Of a DNA stretch of 39,749 bases, positions 15,936 through 23,859 are shown piece by piece (positions within the stretch are counted from its first letter, which is position 1; every line of letters starts with the position of its first letter). The position numbers and the translations under genes were made by a program. The notes beneath the pieces are model-generated. The model was given only the letters and a program-made list of their open reading frames with translations. It was not told the DNA's origin and made no database searches. The stretch comes from Clostridia bacterium (GTDB taxonomy: Bacteria; Bacillota; Clostridia; Christensenellales; CAG-138), in assembly GCA_030526995.1 (NCBI GenBank), contig JAUNBP010000012.1, positions 1-39,749 on the forward strand, written 5' to 3'.

Positions 15936-16841
15936 GTGAAATCAATCAGAGCATTACTCTCTATAACGATTGCAACGGCGATATTGCTCGCCTCTGCCTT
16001 GTCGTCGGTCGCCATTGAATTTGACGCCGAAAAGGTATATGAATCGGTCTTTGTCATATACTCGGGCAGCTCCTTGGGCAGCGGCTTTGCGGTGGGTCAA
16101 AACTGTATCGTAACCAATGCGCACGTGATTGGTAACGAAAAAAGCGTTAGGGTCACAACTTACGGAGGCACGGAACACCAAGCCTATGTACTCGGAATGG
16201 ATGAGCATGAGGATATTGCCGTACTCGTAGTGGAGGACGTTGAGTTTCCCCTGTTGGAATTTGCGGATACCTCGGCAATAAAACCCGGCGATGATATCTA
16301 TGCCATCGGTGCCCCCAAGGGGATGGCATACACGCTCACCAAGGGCAGCGTTTCCGCAAAGGAGCGAATAATCGGGAGCAGCTCCTACATTCAAATCGAT
16401 GCGGCAATCAACGAAGGCAACAGCGGCGGGCCGCTGCTCAACGATTACGGCTGCGTTATCGGGATGAACACGATGAAGATATCCGACAGCGAGGGCATAG
16501 GGCTGGCAATCCCGATAACCAAAATCTGCGAATACATAGAATCGCTCGGAATAACGCTCAATGGCGTTGGAAACGTCGAGGGTATCATAGCCATCCCCGA
16601 GTCGCTGTTTCCGACAGAGGATGCGATAGCCCGCCAAACCCCGATTCCCGACACGGAAGATGAGGAAAGACCCGACGTCGTAACCTCTCCCATCACCTAT
16701 GTTGCTCTTGTCGCAGCGGGGGTTTCGATAGCCGCAAACGTCGTGTTGGCCGTTCTGTTGACCAAGCAAAAAAGGAAGTGCCTTGCTTTAATAAACGCCT
16801 CGAAGGAAAGAACGGATTTCGATATTGAGATATGGGAGTGA
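15936..16841 (+). CDS. Exported trypsin-like serine protease with C-terminal membrane anchor
   Basis: The protein is 301 residues. An N-terminal signal segment (about 5-26) is followed by an HtrA/trypsin-type protease domain: H63 in TNAHVI, D93 in HEDIAVL and S163 in GNSGGP form the catalytic triad. There is no PDZ domain, unlike HtrA/DegP. A second hydrophobic helix at about 253-276, followed by KQKRK, anchors the C-terminus, so the catalytic domain is predicted outside. The start is GTG 15936 with AAGGAGG at 15918-15924. The gene lies between the E2 and the first JAMM gene and its end overlaps the JAMM ribosome site, so it belongs to the same transcript. Confidence 0.9.
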   Translation: MKSIRALLSITIATAILLASALSSVAIEFDAEKVYESVFVIYSGSSLGSGFAVGQNCIVTNAHVIGNEKSVRVTTYGGTEHQAYVLGMDEHEDIAVLVVEDVEFPLLEFADTSAIKPGDDIYAIGAPKGMAYTLTKGSVSAKERIIGSSSYIQIDAAINEGNSGGPLLNDYGCVIGMNTMKISDSEGIGLAIPITKICEYIESLGITLNGVGNVEGIIAIPESLFPTEDAIARQTPIPDTEDEERPDVVTSPITYVALVAAGVSIAANVVLAVLLTKQKRKCLALINASKERTDFDIEIWE

Positions 16842-16846
16842 GCATA

Positions 16847-17854
16847 ATGGCAAAGAAAGCTAAAAAGAAAACAAGGAAAAGTCCGATTAATAAAGCCCCG
16901 GAGAATATGTTGCCTCAAAACATTCAACCCGTAGGTGAACGGGTGGAGGAAAACAAGAATATCTACATTTCTCAAGCGGTTTATAAGGATATCCACAGAT
17001 TTACGCAGAACAAAACGACGAACGAAAGCGGTGGCATACTTGTGGGCTCCGTGATTGAAGAATTCGGAAAGTCCAACATCGTTATCGCTGGCTTTATTGA
17101 GGCGAAATACTGCGAGGGGACCCCTACAACGTTAACGTTCACCCATGAAACATGGGAATATGTCCACAAAGAGATTGAAAAAAAGCACAAGGGGCAAAAG
17201 ATTGTGGGCTGGATACATACCCATCCGGACTTTGGCATCTTCCTCTCCGAGTACGATAAATTTATCCACAAGAATTTCTTTAGCGAGGAGCATCAGGTGG
17301 CCTACGTCGTCGATCCCATCCAAAACGTTGAGGGCTTTTACTTTTGGATTAACGGGAACATAGAACGGTGCAAGGGCTTCTATATTTATGAAAAGACCGG
17401 AACAAAGATTAGCGTGGATATTGAAAAGAACGAGCCTATAAAGCCTATGCCGAAGGTTGGTCTAATCGCCAAAAATGTCGTTGCGGCAATCCTTATTGCC
17501 GCCGTTTTTGCCTTGATTTTCTCAAACATCTCCTTAAACAACCAAATGGAGAGGCTGGAAAATCAGCAACAGGCGCTGATGGACAGCGCAAACCAAAGCC
17601 TGAGCTATATGCAGCAGCAGATAGGCCTGCTTGCAGCGGAGATACAGGCCTTGCAGAAGCGAATTGAAGAACTTGAGAGCAAGGCGGAAGCCGAAATTCC
17701 GCTTGTCACCGACGCCGATAATGAAACGGACGCCGCCTCGCAAGAGGACTCGGCAGCTACTGCAACCGATGCGCCGATAGGGCTGATTCCTACCCCCTCC
17801 CCCGACATCGAAGCCGAGACGGCAAGCCCCGCAGAAAGCGAGGAACAGCCGTAG
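16847..17854 (+). CDS. Membrane-anchored JAB/JAMM metallopeptidase (deubiquitinase-like)
   Basis: The protein is 335 residues. The JAMM zinc site is complete: E60, then H124-T-H126-P with S134 and D137 (HTHPDFGIFLSEYD). In this family the enzyme removes or matures ubiquitin-like proteins. A TM helix at about 207-228 follows the catalytic domain, then a coiled coil (about 229-280, MERLENQQQALM and onward) and an acidic Ala/Thr/Pro tail. Positive residues before the helix suggest the peptidase is cytoplasmic and the coiled coil outside. ATG 16847 is chosen because GGGAGTGAG precedes it; ATG 16832 lies inside the protease gene. One base separates it from the next RING gene. Confidence 0.92.
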   Translation: MAKKAKKKTRKSPINKAPENMLPQNIQPVGERVEENKNIYISQAVYKDIHRFTQNKTTNESGGILVGSVIEEFGKSNIVIAGFIEAKYCEGTPTTLTFTHETWEYVHKEIEKKHKGQKIVGWIHTHPDFGIFLSEYDKFIHKNFFSEEHQVAYVVDPIQNVEGFYFWINGNIERCKGFYIYEKTGTKISVDIEKNEPIKPMPKVGLIAKNVVAAILIAAVFALIFSNISLNNQMERLENQQQALMDSANQSLSYMQQQIGLLAAEIQALQKRIEELESKAEAEIPLVTDADNETDAASQEDSAATATDAPIGLIPTPSPDIEAETASPAESEEQP

Positions 17855-17855
17855 A

Positions 17856-18614
17856 GTGAGTGCGCATTTCGGAAAAATTTGTCCATTTTGCAAGACCGAA
17901 TTTAGGGCGGGGGACGATATCGTTGTCTGCAGCGATTGTGAGATGCCCCACCACAAGGACTGCTGGGTGGAGAACCAAGGCTGTACGACCTTTGCCTGCA
18001 TAGGCACGATAAGCGCCGCCAACCAAGGTCCGAAAAGTGCCGACTTCATTATTTGCAAAAATTGCGACACGAAGAACGACTCCTCGCTTTTATTTTGTCA
18101 GGTGTGCGGGCACAGCCTAATCCCCGAAAAGGAGGCCCCTCCCCCGCCCCCTGTAAGTTCCGCAGCCGAGCCGCCCAAGCCCCATCGGGAAACTTATGAA
18201 ACGGAAATGCAGCGGCTCATCGGAGCGAACGTTGTCAAGTATATCTATAAATTCAAGGAGATGGAGCTGCGCAACAAGAAAACGTCTTGGAATTTTAATG
18301 CCTTTTGGGCAGCTCCGTTTTGGTTTTTATACAGGAAGATGTACCCCTACGGCATAGGCCTTCTCGCCATCGATATCCTCCTTGCACTAATAGATGTGGC
18401 TTTGTTCCCGGTTGCGATTCTGTTTGGGCATATTGCGGCGGGACTTTGGGCGAACGGCATTTATATGCGCTCTTTGGAAAGCAAGGTTCAACGGGCAAGT
18501 GGGATGAGCGAGCCCTATAAGGCTCATTTCATCTCCAAAAACGGTGGAGTAAGTAAGCTCGCAGTAATACTCGGCGTCATTGCATTTACGCTGGTTATCG
18601 CATTAATCGGATGA
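17856..18614 (+). CDS. RING-type protein with zinc ribbon and DUF2628 membrane domain
   Basis: The protein is 252 residues from GTG 17856, one base after the previous stop, with a weak ribosome site, so translational coupling is likely. The RING-like set is C9, C12, C25, C28, H32/H33, C36, C43, C48, with spacing identical to the protein at 11475. A zinc ribbon lies at 67-84. After a proline-rich linker, residues of about 140-215 match DUF2628: an aromatic N-terminal segment (WNFNAFWAAPFWFLYRKM), hydrophobic helices and a GLWANGIY end. A final TM helix closes the protein. An E3-like role at the inner face of the membrane is inferred from the RING and the neighbours. Confidence 0.88.
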   Translation: MSAHFGKICPFCKTEFRAGDDIVVCSDCEMPHHKDCWVENQGCTTFACIGTISAANQGPKSADFIICKNCDTKNDSSLLFCQVCGHSLIPEKEAPPPPPVSSAAEPPKPHRETYETEMQRLIGANVVKYIYKFKEMELRNKKTSWNFNAFWAAPFWFLYRKMYPYGIGLLAIDILLALIDVALFPVAILFGHIAAGLWANGIYMRSLESKVQRASGMSEPYKAHFISKNGGVSKLAVILGVIAFTLVIALIG

Positions 18615-18631
18615 AAGGAGTGGTTTGAAAA

Positions 18632-19780
18632 ATGGAAAAGGACTTTGATATAGAAATGAGCGGTGAAGAGGTAGCGGAGGCAAGGGATGCGCAACTGCCG
18701 ATGAATTTCATTTCCGTAGGAGAGGTTGAAAGCGACGATGTTAAGGTTTACATCAAGCAGGACGTGTATAAGGCGCTGGAAAAGCTCGCTTGTTCGGATA
18801 CCCACAAGGAGCTTGGGAGCATTTTAATCGGGGATTACAGCCAAGAATACGGCAAAACCAACGTTGTAATTTCCAATTATGTGGAAGCGAAATATACCGA
18901 CGCCTCAAGCTCTACGCTGACCTTTACACACGAAACTTGGGACTACATCCATTCGGAACACGAGAAACTCTATCCAAATAAGAGGATTGTCGGCTGGCAG
19001 CACACCCATCCGAATTACGGCATTTTTCTGTCGAACTATGATATGTTCATCCATGAAAATTTCTTTAATCTGCCGTTTCAGCTTGCTTATGTTATAGATC
19101 CGCTTCAAAAGCTCAGGGGGTTCTTTCAGTGGAAGAATGGCAAGATTGAAAAACTCGGCGGATTCTATATTTACGACGAGGTGAACAAGCCCATCAAAAT
19201 TGAGCAGGCAAACATAAAAAAGGCGGAGAATACAGCGCCAAAGCGAGCTAAGCTCCCAAACGTTCTGCTTGTACTGCTCTGCATTTCCATGGTGTTGCTT
19301 TCCTGCTTTACCTTCTCCCTGTACAAAAAATACGAAAGGCAGCTCGAAGCACAGGAGGAAATCCTTGGCAAAATCACAAGCCAAAGTGTCGAAATAGCCG
19401 CTCAAAACGATGCCATAAACAGCCAAGCAGCCGAGATAGCTGAGCTTCAAAAGCAGGACGAAGGCGAAAGCTACGGCGGCGGTGAACAGATATCGGCTGC
19501 GGATTTGATTGAGAAGATTGAGGCTCACGAGATATTATTGCAAAATCAGCAGGAGAGCATAGACGAGTTGAACTCCTTTGCGGAAAGCATGAAGGCCGAG
19601 GGCAGCCAAGCAAGGTTTATAGCCTACACGGTTGTTGCAGGTGACAGCCTTTCAAAAATTTGCGCAGCGCACGGCATCGATTATCGGGAGAACATAAAGC
19701 TAATTATGGACGTTAACGGGATTGAAAATGCGAGCCTGATCTACGTGGGTCAAATAATATTCCTCCCGATAGTGGATTGA
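18632..19780 (+). CDS. Second JAMM metallopeptidase, with TM helix, coiled coils and LysM
   Basis: The protein is 382 residues. The JAMM site is complete and in the same register as the gene at 16847: E60, H124, H126, S134, D137 (HTHPNYGIFLSNYD). A TM helix at about 209-231 is followed by coiled coils (about 232-278 and 290-322) and a LysM domain at about 332-380 (YTVVAGDSLSKICAAHG to GQIIFLPI). LysM binds peptidoglycan, so the C-terminus should be outside and the peptidase inside. This would link a cytoplasmic deconjugating enzyme to the wall. AAAGGAG lies ahead of the ATG. It is the last gene of the cluster and is followed by a terminator-like hairpin. Confidence 0.92.
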   Translation: MEKDFDIEMSGEEVAEARDAQLPMNFISVGEVESDDVKVYIKQDVYKALEKLACSDTHKELGSILIGDYSQEYGKTNVVISNYVEAKYTDASSSTLTFTHETWDYIHSEHEKLYPNKRIVGWQHTHPNYGIFLSNYDMFIHENFFNLPFQLAYVIDPLQKLRGFFQWKNGKIEKLGGFYIYDEVNKPIKIEQANIKKAENTAPKRAKLPNVLLVLLCISMVLLSCFTFSLYKKYERQLEAQEEILGKITSQSVEIAAQNDAINSQAAEIAELQKQDEGESYGGGEQISAADLIEKIEAHEILLQNQQESIDELNSFAESMKAEGSQARFIAYTVVAGDSLSKICAAHGIDYRENIKLIMDVNGIENASLIYVGQIIFLPIVD

Positions 19781-19825
19781 GGTGTACAAGCCCGCCCCGT
19801 TTTAGGTTTTATGCCAACCGCAGGC

Positions 19826-19894
19826 GGGCGGATGATATCCGCCCCTACGGAAGAATTATAGATGCGTTACCGATGGTTGTGGACGATGATGTCC
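19826..19894. repeat. Palindromic intergenic element
   Basis: GGGCGGAT (19826-19833) pairs with ATCCGCCC (19837-19844), and GGAC (19881-19884) pairs with GTCC (19891-19894). The first hairpin, with CCTACGG after it, looks like a short intergenic repeat of a type often present in many copies in clostridial genomes. Confidence 0.45.
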
Positions 19895-19914
19895 TGCCAT
19901 ACGGAGGACGAATT

Positions 19915-19939
19915 AAAAGCCCCGTTTGTCGGGGTTTTT
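19915..19939 (+). terminator. Rho-independent terminator after the ubiquitin-like cluster
   Basis: The stem CCCCG (19920-19924)/CGGGG (19930-19934) has a 5-base loop and five T at 19935-19939. A-rich bases before the stem can extend it. It ends transcription from the + strand after 19780. Confidence 0.7.
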
Positions 19940-20065
19940 GTTGTTGGCAATGGGGGTGGGGTTGATTGATGGGGGGGGATTTGGGATTATTTTGAAAGGG
20001 GGTTGAGAAAGGGGGGGATGTGTGTTAAAATTGGAATGTACTCTAAATTTGAAAAGGAGCGGGCT

Positions 20066-20746
20066 ATGGCACGGGTTTATGACAGTCGGGGAGCCAAGCG
20101 CAGGATGCTTAGGGCGGCGGTGGACCTTTTTCTTGAAAAGGGCTATCATGCGACGCAGACCAAGGAGATATACACGGCGGCGGGAACCACCAACGGAACC
20201 TTTTTCAATTCCTTCGGGTCGAAGGAGGGGGTTTTGTATGAGCTTGTCGTCTATATGTTCGACAACCAGTTCGAAAAGGCGAGGGCGATGGTGGGCGATG
20301 GCGCCTCCCCTGCGCTAATGTATGCCATGGAGACTGCAATTCAGCTTGCCATGACGGAGAATTCCGAACACCTTCGAGACCTCTATGTGGAGGCGTACAG
20401 CCTGCAAAGCACCTCCGAATACATATACGAAAAGACCGCAGCCGAACTGTATCGAATCTTCGGCCCGTACAATCCCACCTTCAGCGAGGCGGATTTTTAC
20501 GAGATGGAGATAGCCAGCGGCGGGATAATGCGGGGCTATATGTCCGTGCCCTGCAATATGTACTTTACCTTTGAACGAAAGCTCACCCGCTTTCTCAACG
20601 TTGCCTTTGACATGTACCACGTGCCGAAGGAGGAGAAGCAGCAGAGCATCGAGAGGATTTTGAACGCCGATTTGAAGCGCATTGCCGCTCAAATCATTGA
20701 AAAGCTGTCCGCAGAGCTTAGGGAAAACTTCGCCTGTGAAGCTTGA
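20066..20746 (+). CDS. TetR-family transcriptional regulator
   Basis: The protein is 226 residues. The N-terminal helix-turn-helix (about 8-55) is typical of TetR/AcrR: RRMLRAAVDLFLEKGYHATQ, then a TKEIYTAAGTTNGTFFNSFG recognition segment and K-EGVLYELV. The C-terminal ligand-binding region is helical and diverged. ATG 20066 has AAAAGGAG upstream; the 63 bases of open frame before it have no ribosome site. It is the first gene of the signalling/export operon and probably controls the GAF-ABC/cyclase/permease genes downstream. Confidence 0.88.
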   Translation: MARVYDSRGAKRRMLRAAVDLFLEKGYHATQTKEIYTAAGTTNGTFFNSFGSKEGVLYELVVYMFDNQFEKARAMVGDGASPALMYAMETAIQLAMTENSEHLRDLYVEAYSLQSTSEYIYEKTAAELYRIFGPYNPTFSEADFYEMEIASGGIMRGYMSVPCNMYFTFERKLTRFLNVAFDMYHVPKEEKQQSIERILNADLKRIAAQIIEKLSAELRENFACEA

Positions 20747-20842
20747 GTTCGTCATAAAACTCTGTTTTTTGCCGGATGTTAACCGCAGCTTGCCTGCGAG
20801 GATTGAGTTTGGACGAAACGAAATTTGAAAGAGAAGGTTTTT

Positions 20843-22075
20843 ATGGAAAACGATTTGAAAAAGAGGGCGGATTACACGCAGGTCATATGGGAGATTACGC
20901 AGCAGCTTCGGGAGGCGGACTCCTTGGAGGAGGCGCTGAAGGCGAGCTTGGCCTTGGTCGTAAAAACGATAGGCGCACAGGCAGGCACGATATGGTTTTA
21001 CAATTCGCAGGACGACGGCAGGATATACCCGTCCTTTTGGATTGGCGGGGCTTCTTTAACGGGCTTTAGCCTTGCCTTGGGCGAGGGCATTGCGGGGGCG
21101 GTGGTCGAGAGCGGTCTTGCCACCATCGTTAAGGACTGCCAGAGCGATCCCCGTTGGGCGGGGCGCATCGACGATGAGACCGGCTTTGTGACCAGGAGCA
21201 TGGTGTGCGTGCCGCTTCGCAACAAGTATGAGGTAATCGGCTGCATTCAGATAATCAACAAGACCGACGGCACTCTCTACGACGATGCGGATGTGGAGCT
21301 TTGCGAAAACCTTGCTATGCTCACCGCCATAGCCATCGATGACAGGGGCTTGAACATGGGCTTTACCAAGGAAAGGCCAGTTATCCTCTCGCTTAGAAAT
21401 GCCGTCAAGACCTATGTCAACGGGGAGATAACAACGCCGGTGTTGAAGGGCGTAAACCTCGATATCCGAGAGGGCGAGTTCCTCGTTATTCTCGGTGAAA
21501 GCGGTTGCGGAAAGTCCACGCTCCTAAACATCATCGGCGGAATGGACTCTCTAACCTCCGGCACTATGCTTTTTGAGGGGAAGGACTATTCCCATGCCGA
21601 CGAAAAGACCATGACGCAGTATCGGAGAAATTCGATAGGCTTTGTGTTCCAGTCCTACAACCTCATGCCAACCTTAACTGCCGAGGAGAATTTGAACTTT
21701 ATAGGTGAGCTCTGCCCGAATTCCCTGTCCGCAGAGGAGGTGCTCTCCTGCGTTGAGCTCTTGGACAAGAGGGGCAGCTACCCCGCCCAGATGTCCGGAG
21801 GTCAGCAGCAGCGGGTATCAATTGCAAGGGCGCTGATTAAAAAGCCCAAGGTCATACTTGCCGACGAGCCCACCGCCGCCCTCGACTATGAAACGAGCGT
21901 GGAGGTGCTGTCGGTCTTTGAGGACGTAGTGCGCCGAGGCACAACCCTACTCATGGTTACGCATAACGAGGAGATTGCAAAGATGGCAAACAGGATAATC
22001 CGCATGAAGGGCGGCGTCATTGCGGAGGTTGACATCAACCGCCACCCCGCCGCCGCAAAAGAATTGGTATGGTGA
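20843..22075 (+). CDS. GAF domain fused to an ABC transporter ATPase (MacB/LolD/FtsE type)
   Basis: The protein is 410 residues. Residues of about 25-170 form a GAF sensor domain (EALKASLALVVKTIGAQAG, then RSMVCVPLRNKYEVIGCIQI). Residues of about 180-400 form an ABC ATPase: Walker A GESGCGKST at 218-226, Q270, signature MSGGQQQR at 317-324, Walker B VILADEPTAALD at 337-348, and H374. The ATPase type is that of MacB/LolD systems, which use FtsX-like permeases, and one is encoded at 23856. A GAF domain at the front of such an ATPase is rare and suggests that a small ligand gates transport. It overlaps the next gene by seven bases. Confidence 0.92.
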   Translation: MENDLKKRADYTQVIWEITQQLREADSLEEALKASLALVVKTIGAQAGTIWFYNSQDDGRIYPSFWIGGASLTGFSLALGEGIAGAVVESGLATIVKDCQSDPRWAGRIDDETGFVTRSMVCVPLRNKYEVIGCIQIINKTDGTLYDDADVELCENLAMLTAIAIDDRGLNMGFTKERPVILSLRNAVKTYVNGEITTPVLKGVNLDIREGEFLVILGESGCGKSTLLNIIGGMDSLTSGTMLFEGKDYSHADEKTMTQYRRNSIGFVFQSYNLMPTLTAEENLNFIGELCPNSLSAEEVLSCVELLDKRGSYPAQMSGGQQQRVSIARALIKKPKVILADEPTAALDYETSVEVLSVFEDVVRRGTTLLMVTHNEEIAKMANRIIRMKGGVIAEVDINRHPAAAKELVW

Positions 22076-23859
22076 TGAAGAGGCTTAAAAAATATCTGAC
22101 GGCTCCGCTCGTGCTGCTGTGTGCGTTTCTGCTCTGCTACTCCAACGTGCTTTACGGCTTGGACAAGCTCATTGCAGACCCCCTGTACCAGCGGGAGACC
22201 GTCACAAACAACAGCATAAAGATTATTGCCATCGATGAAAAGACCATCGCTGCCTACGGCGACCCCAAGACGTGGACGAGGGATATTCCCGCAAGGCTTT
22301 TAGGGCTTCTAAACGGTGAGACCTCCCCTGCGGTCATTGCCTTTGATATCATGTACGTAGGTGCGGTGGAGCAGGAGTCGGATGCCGCCTTTGCCCTTGC
22401 CGCAGCCGAGGCCGAAAACGTGGTGACGGCAGTGAACGTCGTTCGGGAGACCGACTTGCAGCAGGCATCGGATGGCAGCTATGTTGCAAGCAACCGCATT
22501 GAACTCGTGGAATATCCCTACGAGGCCTTGAAGGAGGGAAGCAGCTACGGCTTTGCCAACGCCGTATTCGACAGGGACGGCTATATCCGCCATGCGCAGC
22601 TTTCCGTGGACTATGAGGGGGAGACGATTTACAGCTTCCCTGCTGCGGTTTACTCCCTGTACTGCCAAAGGGCGGGAGTGGACGCCGTTTTGCCCGAGAC
22701 CTTTGACGATAACGTCTTTGCCTTTTCCTACTCCGGAAGGAGCGGAGCCTATGAAACCGTGTCCCTCTGCGACGTATTGGACGGGAGGATAGACCCGAGG
22801 GCCTTTGCGGGAGCGATAGTATTTGTGGGCGCCTATGCCCCGGGGATGCAGGACAGCTACGCCGTGCCCATACAGAAGGACAGCCAGATGTACGGCGTGG
22901 AGATTCAGGCGAACATCCTTGAGGCACTTATGGAGGGCAAGACCGCAACGCCCGCAAACCTGCTTCTCTACTCCGCCGCAGTTGCCCTCGTTTTTTTAGC
23001 CTGCTTCCTCGTTATAGGGAGGCTGAAGCCGCTCTTTGCCGTGCTTCTATGCGTTGTGGGAATTGCGGCAGATTTGGTGCTTGGGCGGCTTCTCTATGAC
23101 GGCGGAACCGTCGTTTCGATAATAGAGCTGCCGATTCTTCTTTTGCTGCTGTTGGGCTATAGGCTGATTTCGGGCTACCTTTCGGAGCGGCTTAAGCGGC
23201 ATCGGGTCGTGCAGGCGTTCAAAAAATACGTTGCGCCTCAGGTCGTGGAGCAGCTTTCAAAGAAGGATGATTTTTCCATAGTGTTGGGCGGGGAGAATAG
23301 GGAGATTGCGGTGCTGTTTGTGGACATTCGGGGCTTTACCCCGCTGTCGGAGAGCTTACAGCCCGAGCAGGTTGTGGAGATATTGAACGAGTATTTGAGC
23401 CTGACTACGAACGCAATCTTCAAAAACGGCGGGACGCTGGACAAGTTCATAGGGGACGCTACGATGGCGGTGTTCAACGCCCCCTTCGACTTGGACGACT
23501 ATGTTTACCGTGCGGTCTGCACCGCCTTGGATATAGCCTCGGGCAGCAAGGAGCTTGAAGATAGGCTTCAAGAGCGGTTCGGGCGCAAGGTGAGCTTTGG
23601 AATAGGGGTCAACTGCGGCAACGCCGTGGTGGGCAACATCGGCTGCGATTTTCGCATGGACTATACCGCCATAGGCGACACCGTAAATACGGCTGCACGG
23701 CTTGAAAGCAACGCTGCGGCGGGACAGATTTTAATTAGCGAGGCGGTGTTTTTGAAGGTTAGAGACAGAGTCATTGCCGATGAAGTTGGAGAGATACCGT
23801 TGAAGGGCAAGCAGCAGGGCGTGTTCGTATATTCATTGAAGGGACTGAAAACAGTATGA
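22069..23859 (+). CDS. CHASE2-domain adenylate cyclase (class III)
   Basis: The protein is 596 residues. One TM helix precedes an extracytoplasmic CHASE2 sensor (about 35-290, including IKIIAIDEKTIAAYGD and PAVIAFDIMYVG). Three TM helices (about 303-365) lead to a cytoplasmic class III cyclase domain (about 400-590). Metal-binding Asp residues are D419 (FVDIRGFT) and D463 (FIGDATMAVFN). K459 and D537 occupy the base-recognition positions typical of ATP, so cAMP is the likely product. The start ATGGTGATG overlaps the ABC ATPase end; ATG 22075 is also possible. The end overlaps the permease (ATGA). Confidence 0.9.
   Translation: MVMKRLKKYLTAPLVLLCAFLLCYSNVLYGLDKLIADPLYQRETVTNNSIKIIAIDEKTIAAYGDPKTWTRDIPARLLGLLNGETSPAVIAFDIMYVGAVEQESDAAFALAAAEAENVVTAVNVVRETDLQQASDGSYVASNRIELVEYPYEALKEGSSYGFANAVFDRDGYIRHAQLSVDYEGETIYSFPAAVYSLYCQRAGVDAVLPETFDDNVFAFSYSGRSGAYETVSLCDVLDGRIDPRAFAGAIVFVGAYAPGMQDSYAVPIQKDSQMYGVEIQANILEALMEGKTATPANLLLYSAAVALVFLACFLVIGRLKPLFAVLLCVVGIAADLVLGRLLYDGGTVVSIIELPILLLLLLGYRLISGYLSERLKRHRVVQAFKKYVAPQVVEQLSKKDDFSIVLGGENREIAVLFVDIRGFTPLSESLQPEQVVEILNEYLSLTTNAIFKNGGTLDKFIGDATMAVFNAPFDLDDYVYRAVCTALDIASGSKELEDRLQERFGRKVSFGIGVNCGNAVVGNIGCDFRMDYTAIGDTVNTAARLESNAAAGQILISEAVFLKVRDRVIADEVGEIPLKGKQQGVFVYSLKGLKTV

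Noticed and set aside
12480..19780. Type VII (ESX) secretion locus because of the YukD-like gene
   Set aside because: No WXG100, FtsK/EccC-type ATPase, EssA/EssB or EsaA-type genes are present, while E1, E2, RING and JAMM genes are.
12480..19780. Known CBASS or Bil anti-phage operon
   Set aside because: There is no CD-NTase gene and no effector of that type, and the membrane fusions and LysM/FHA parts do not fit those systems as I know them.
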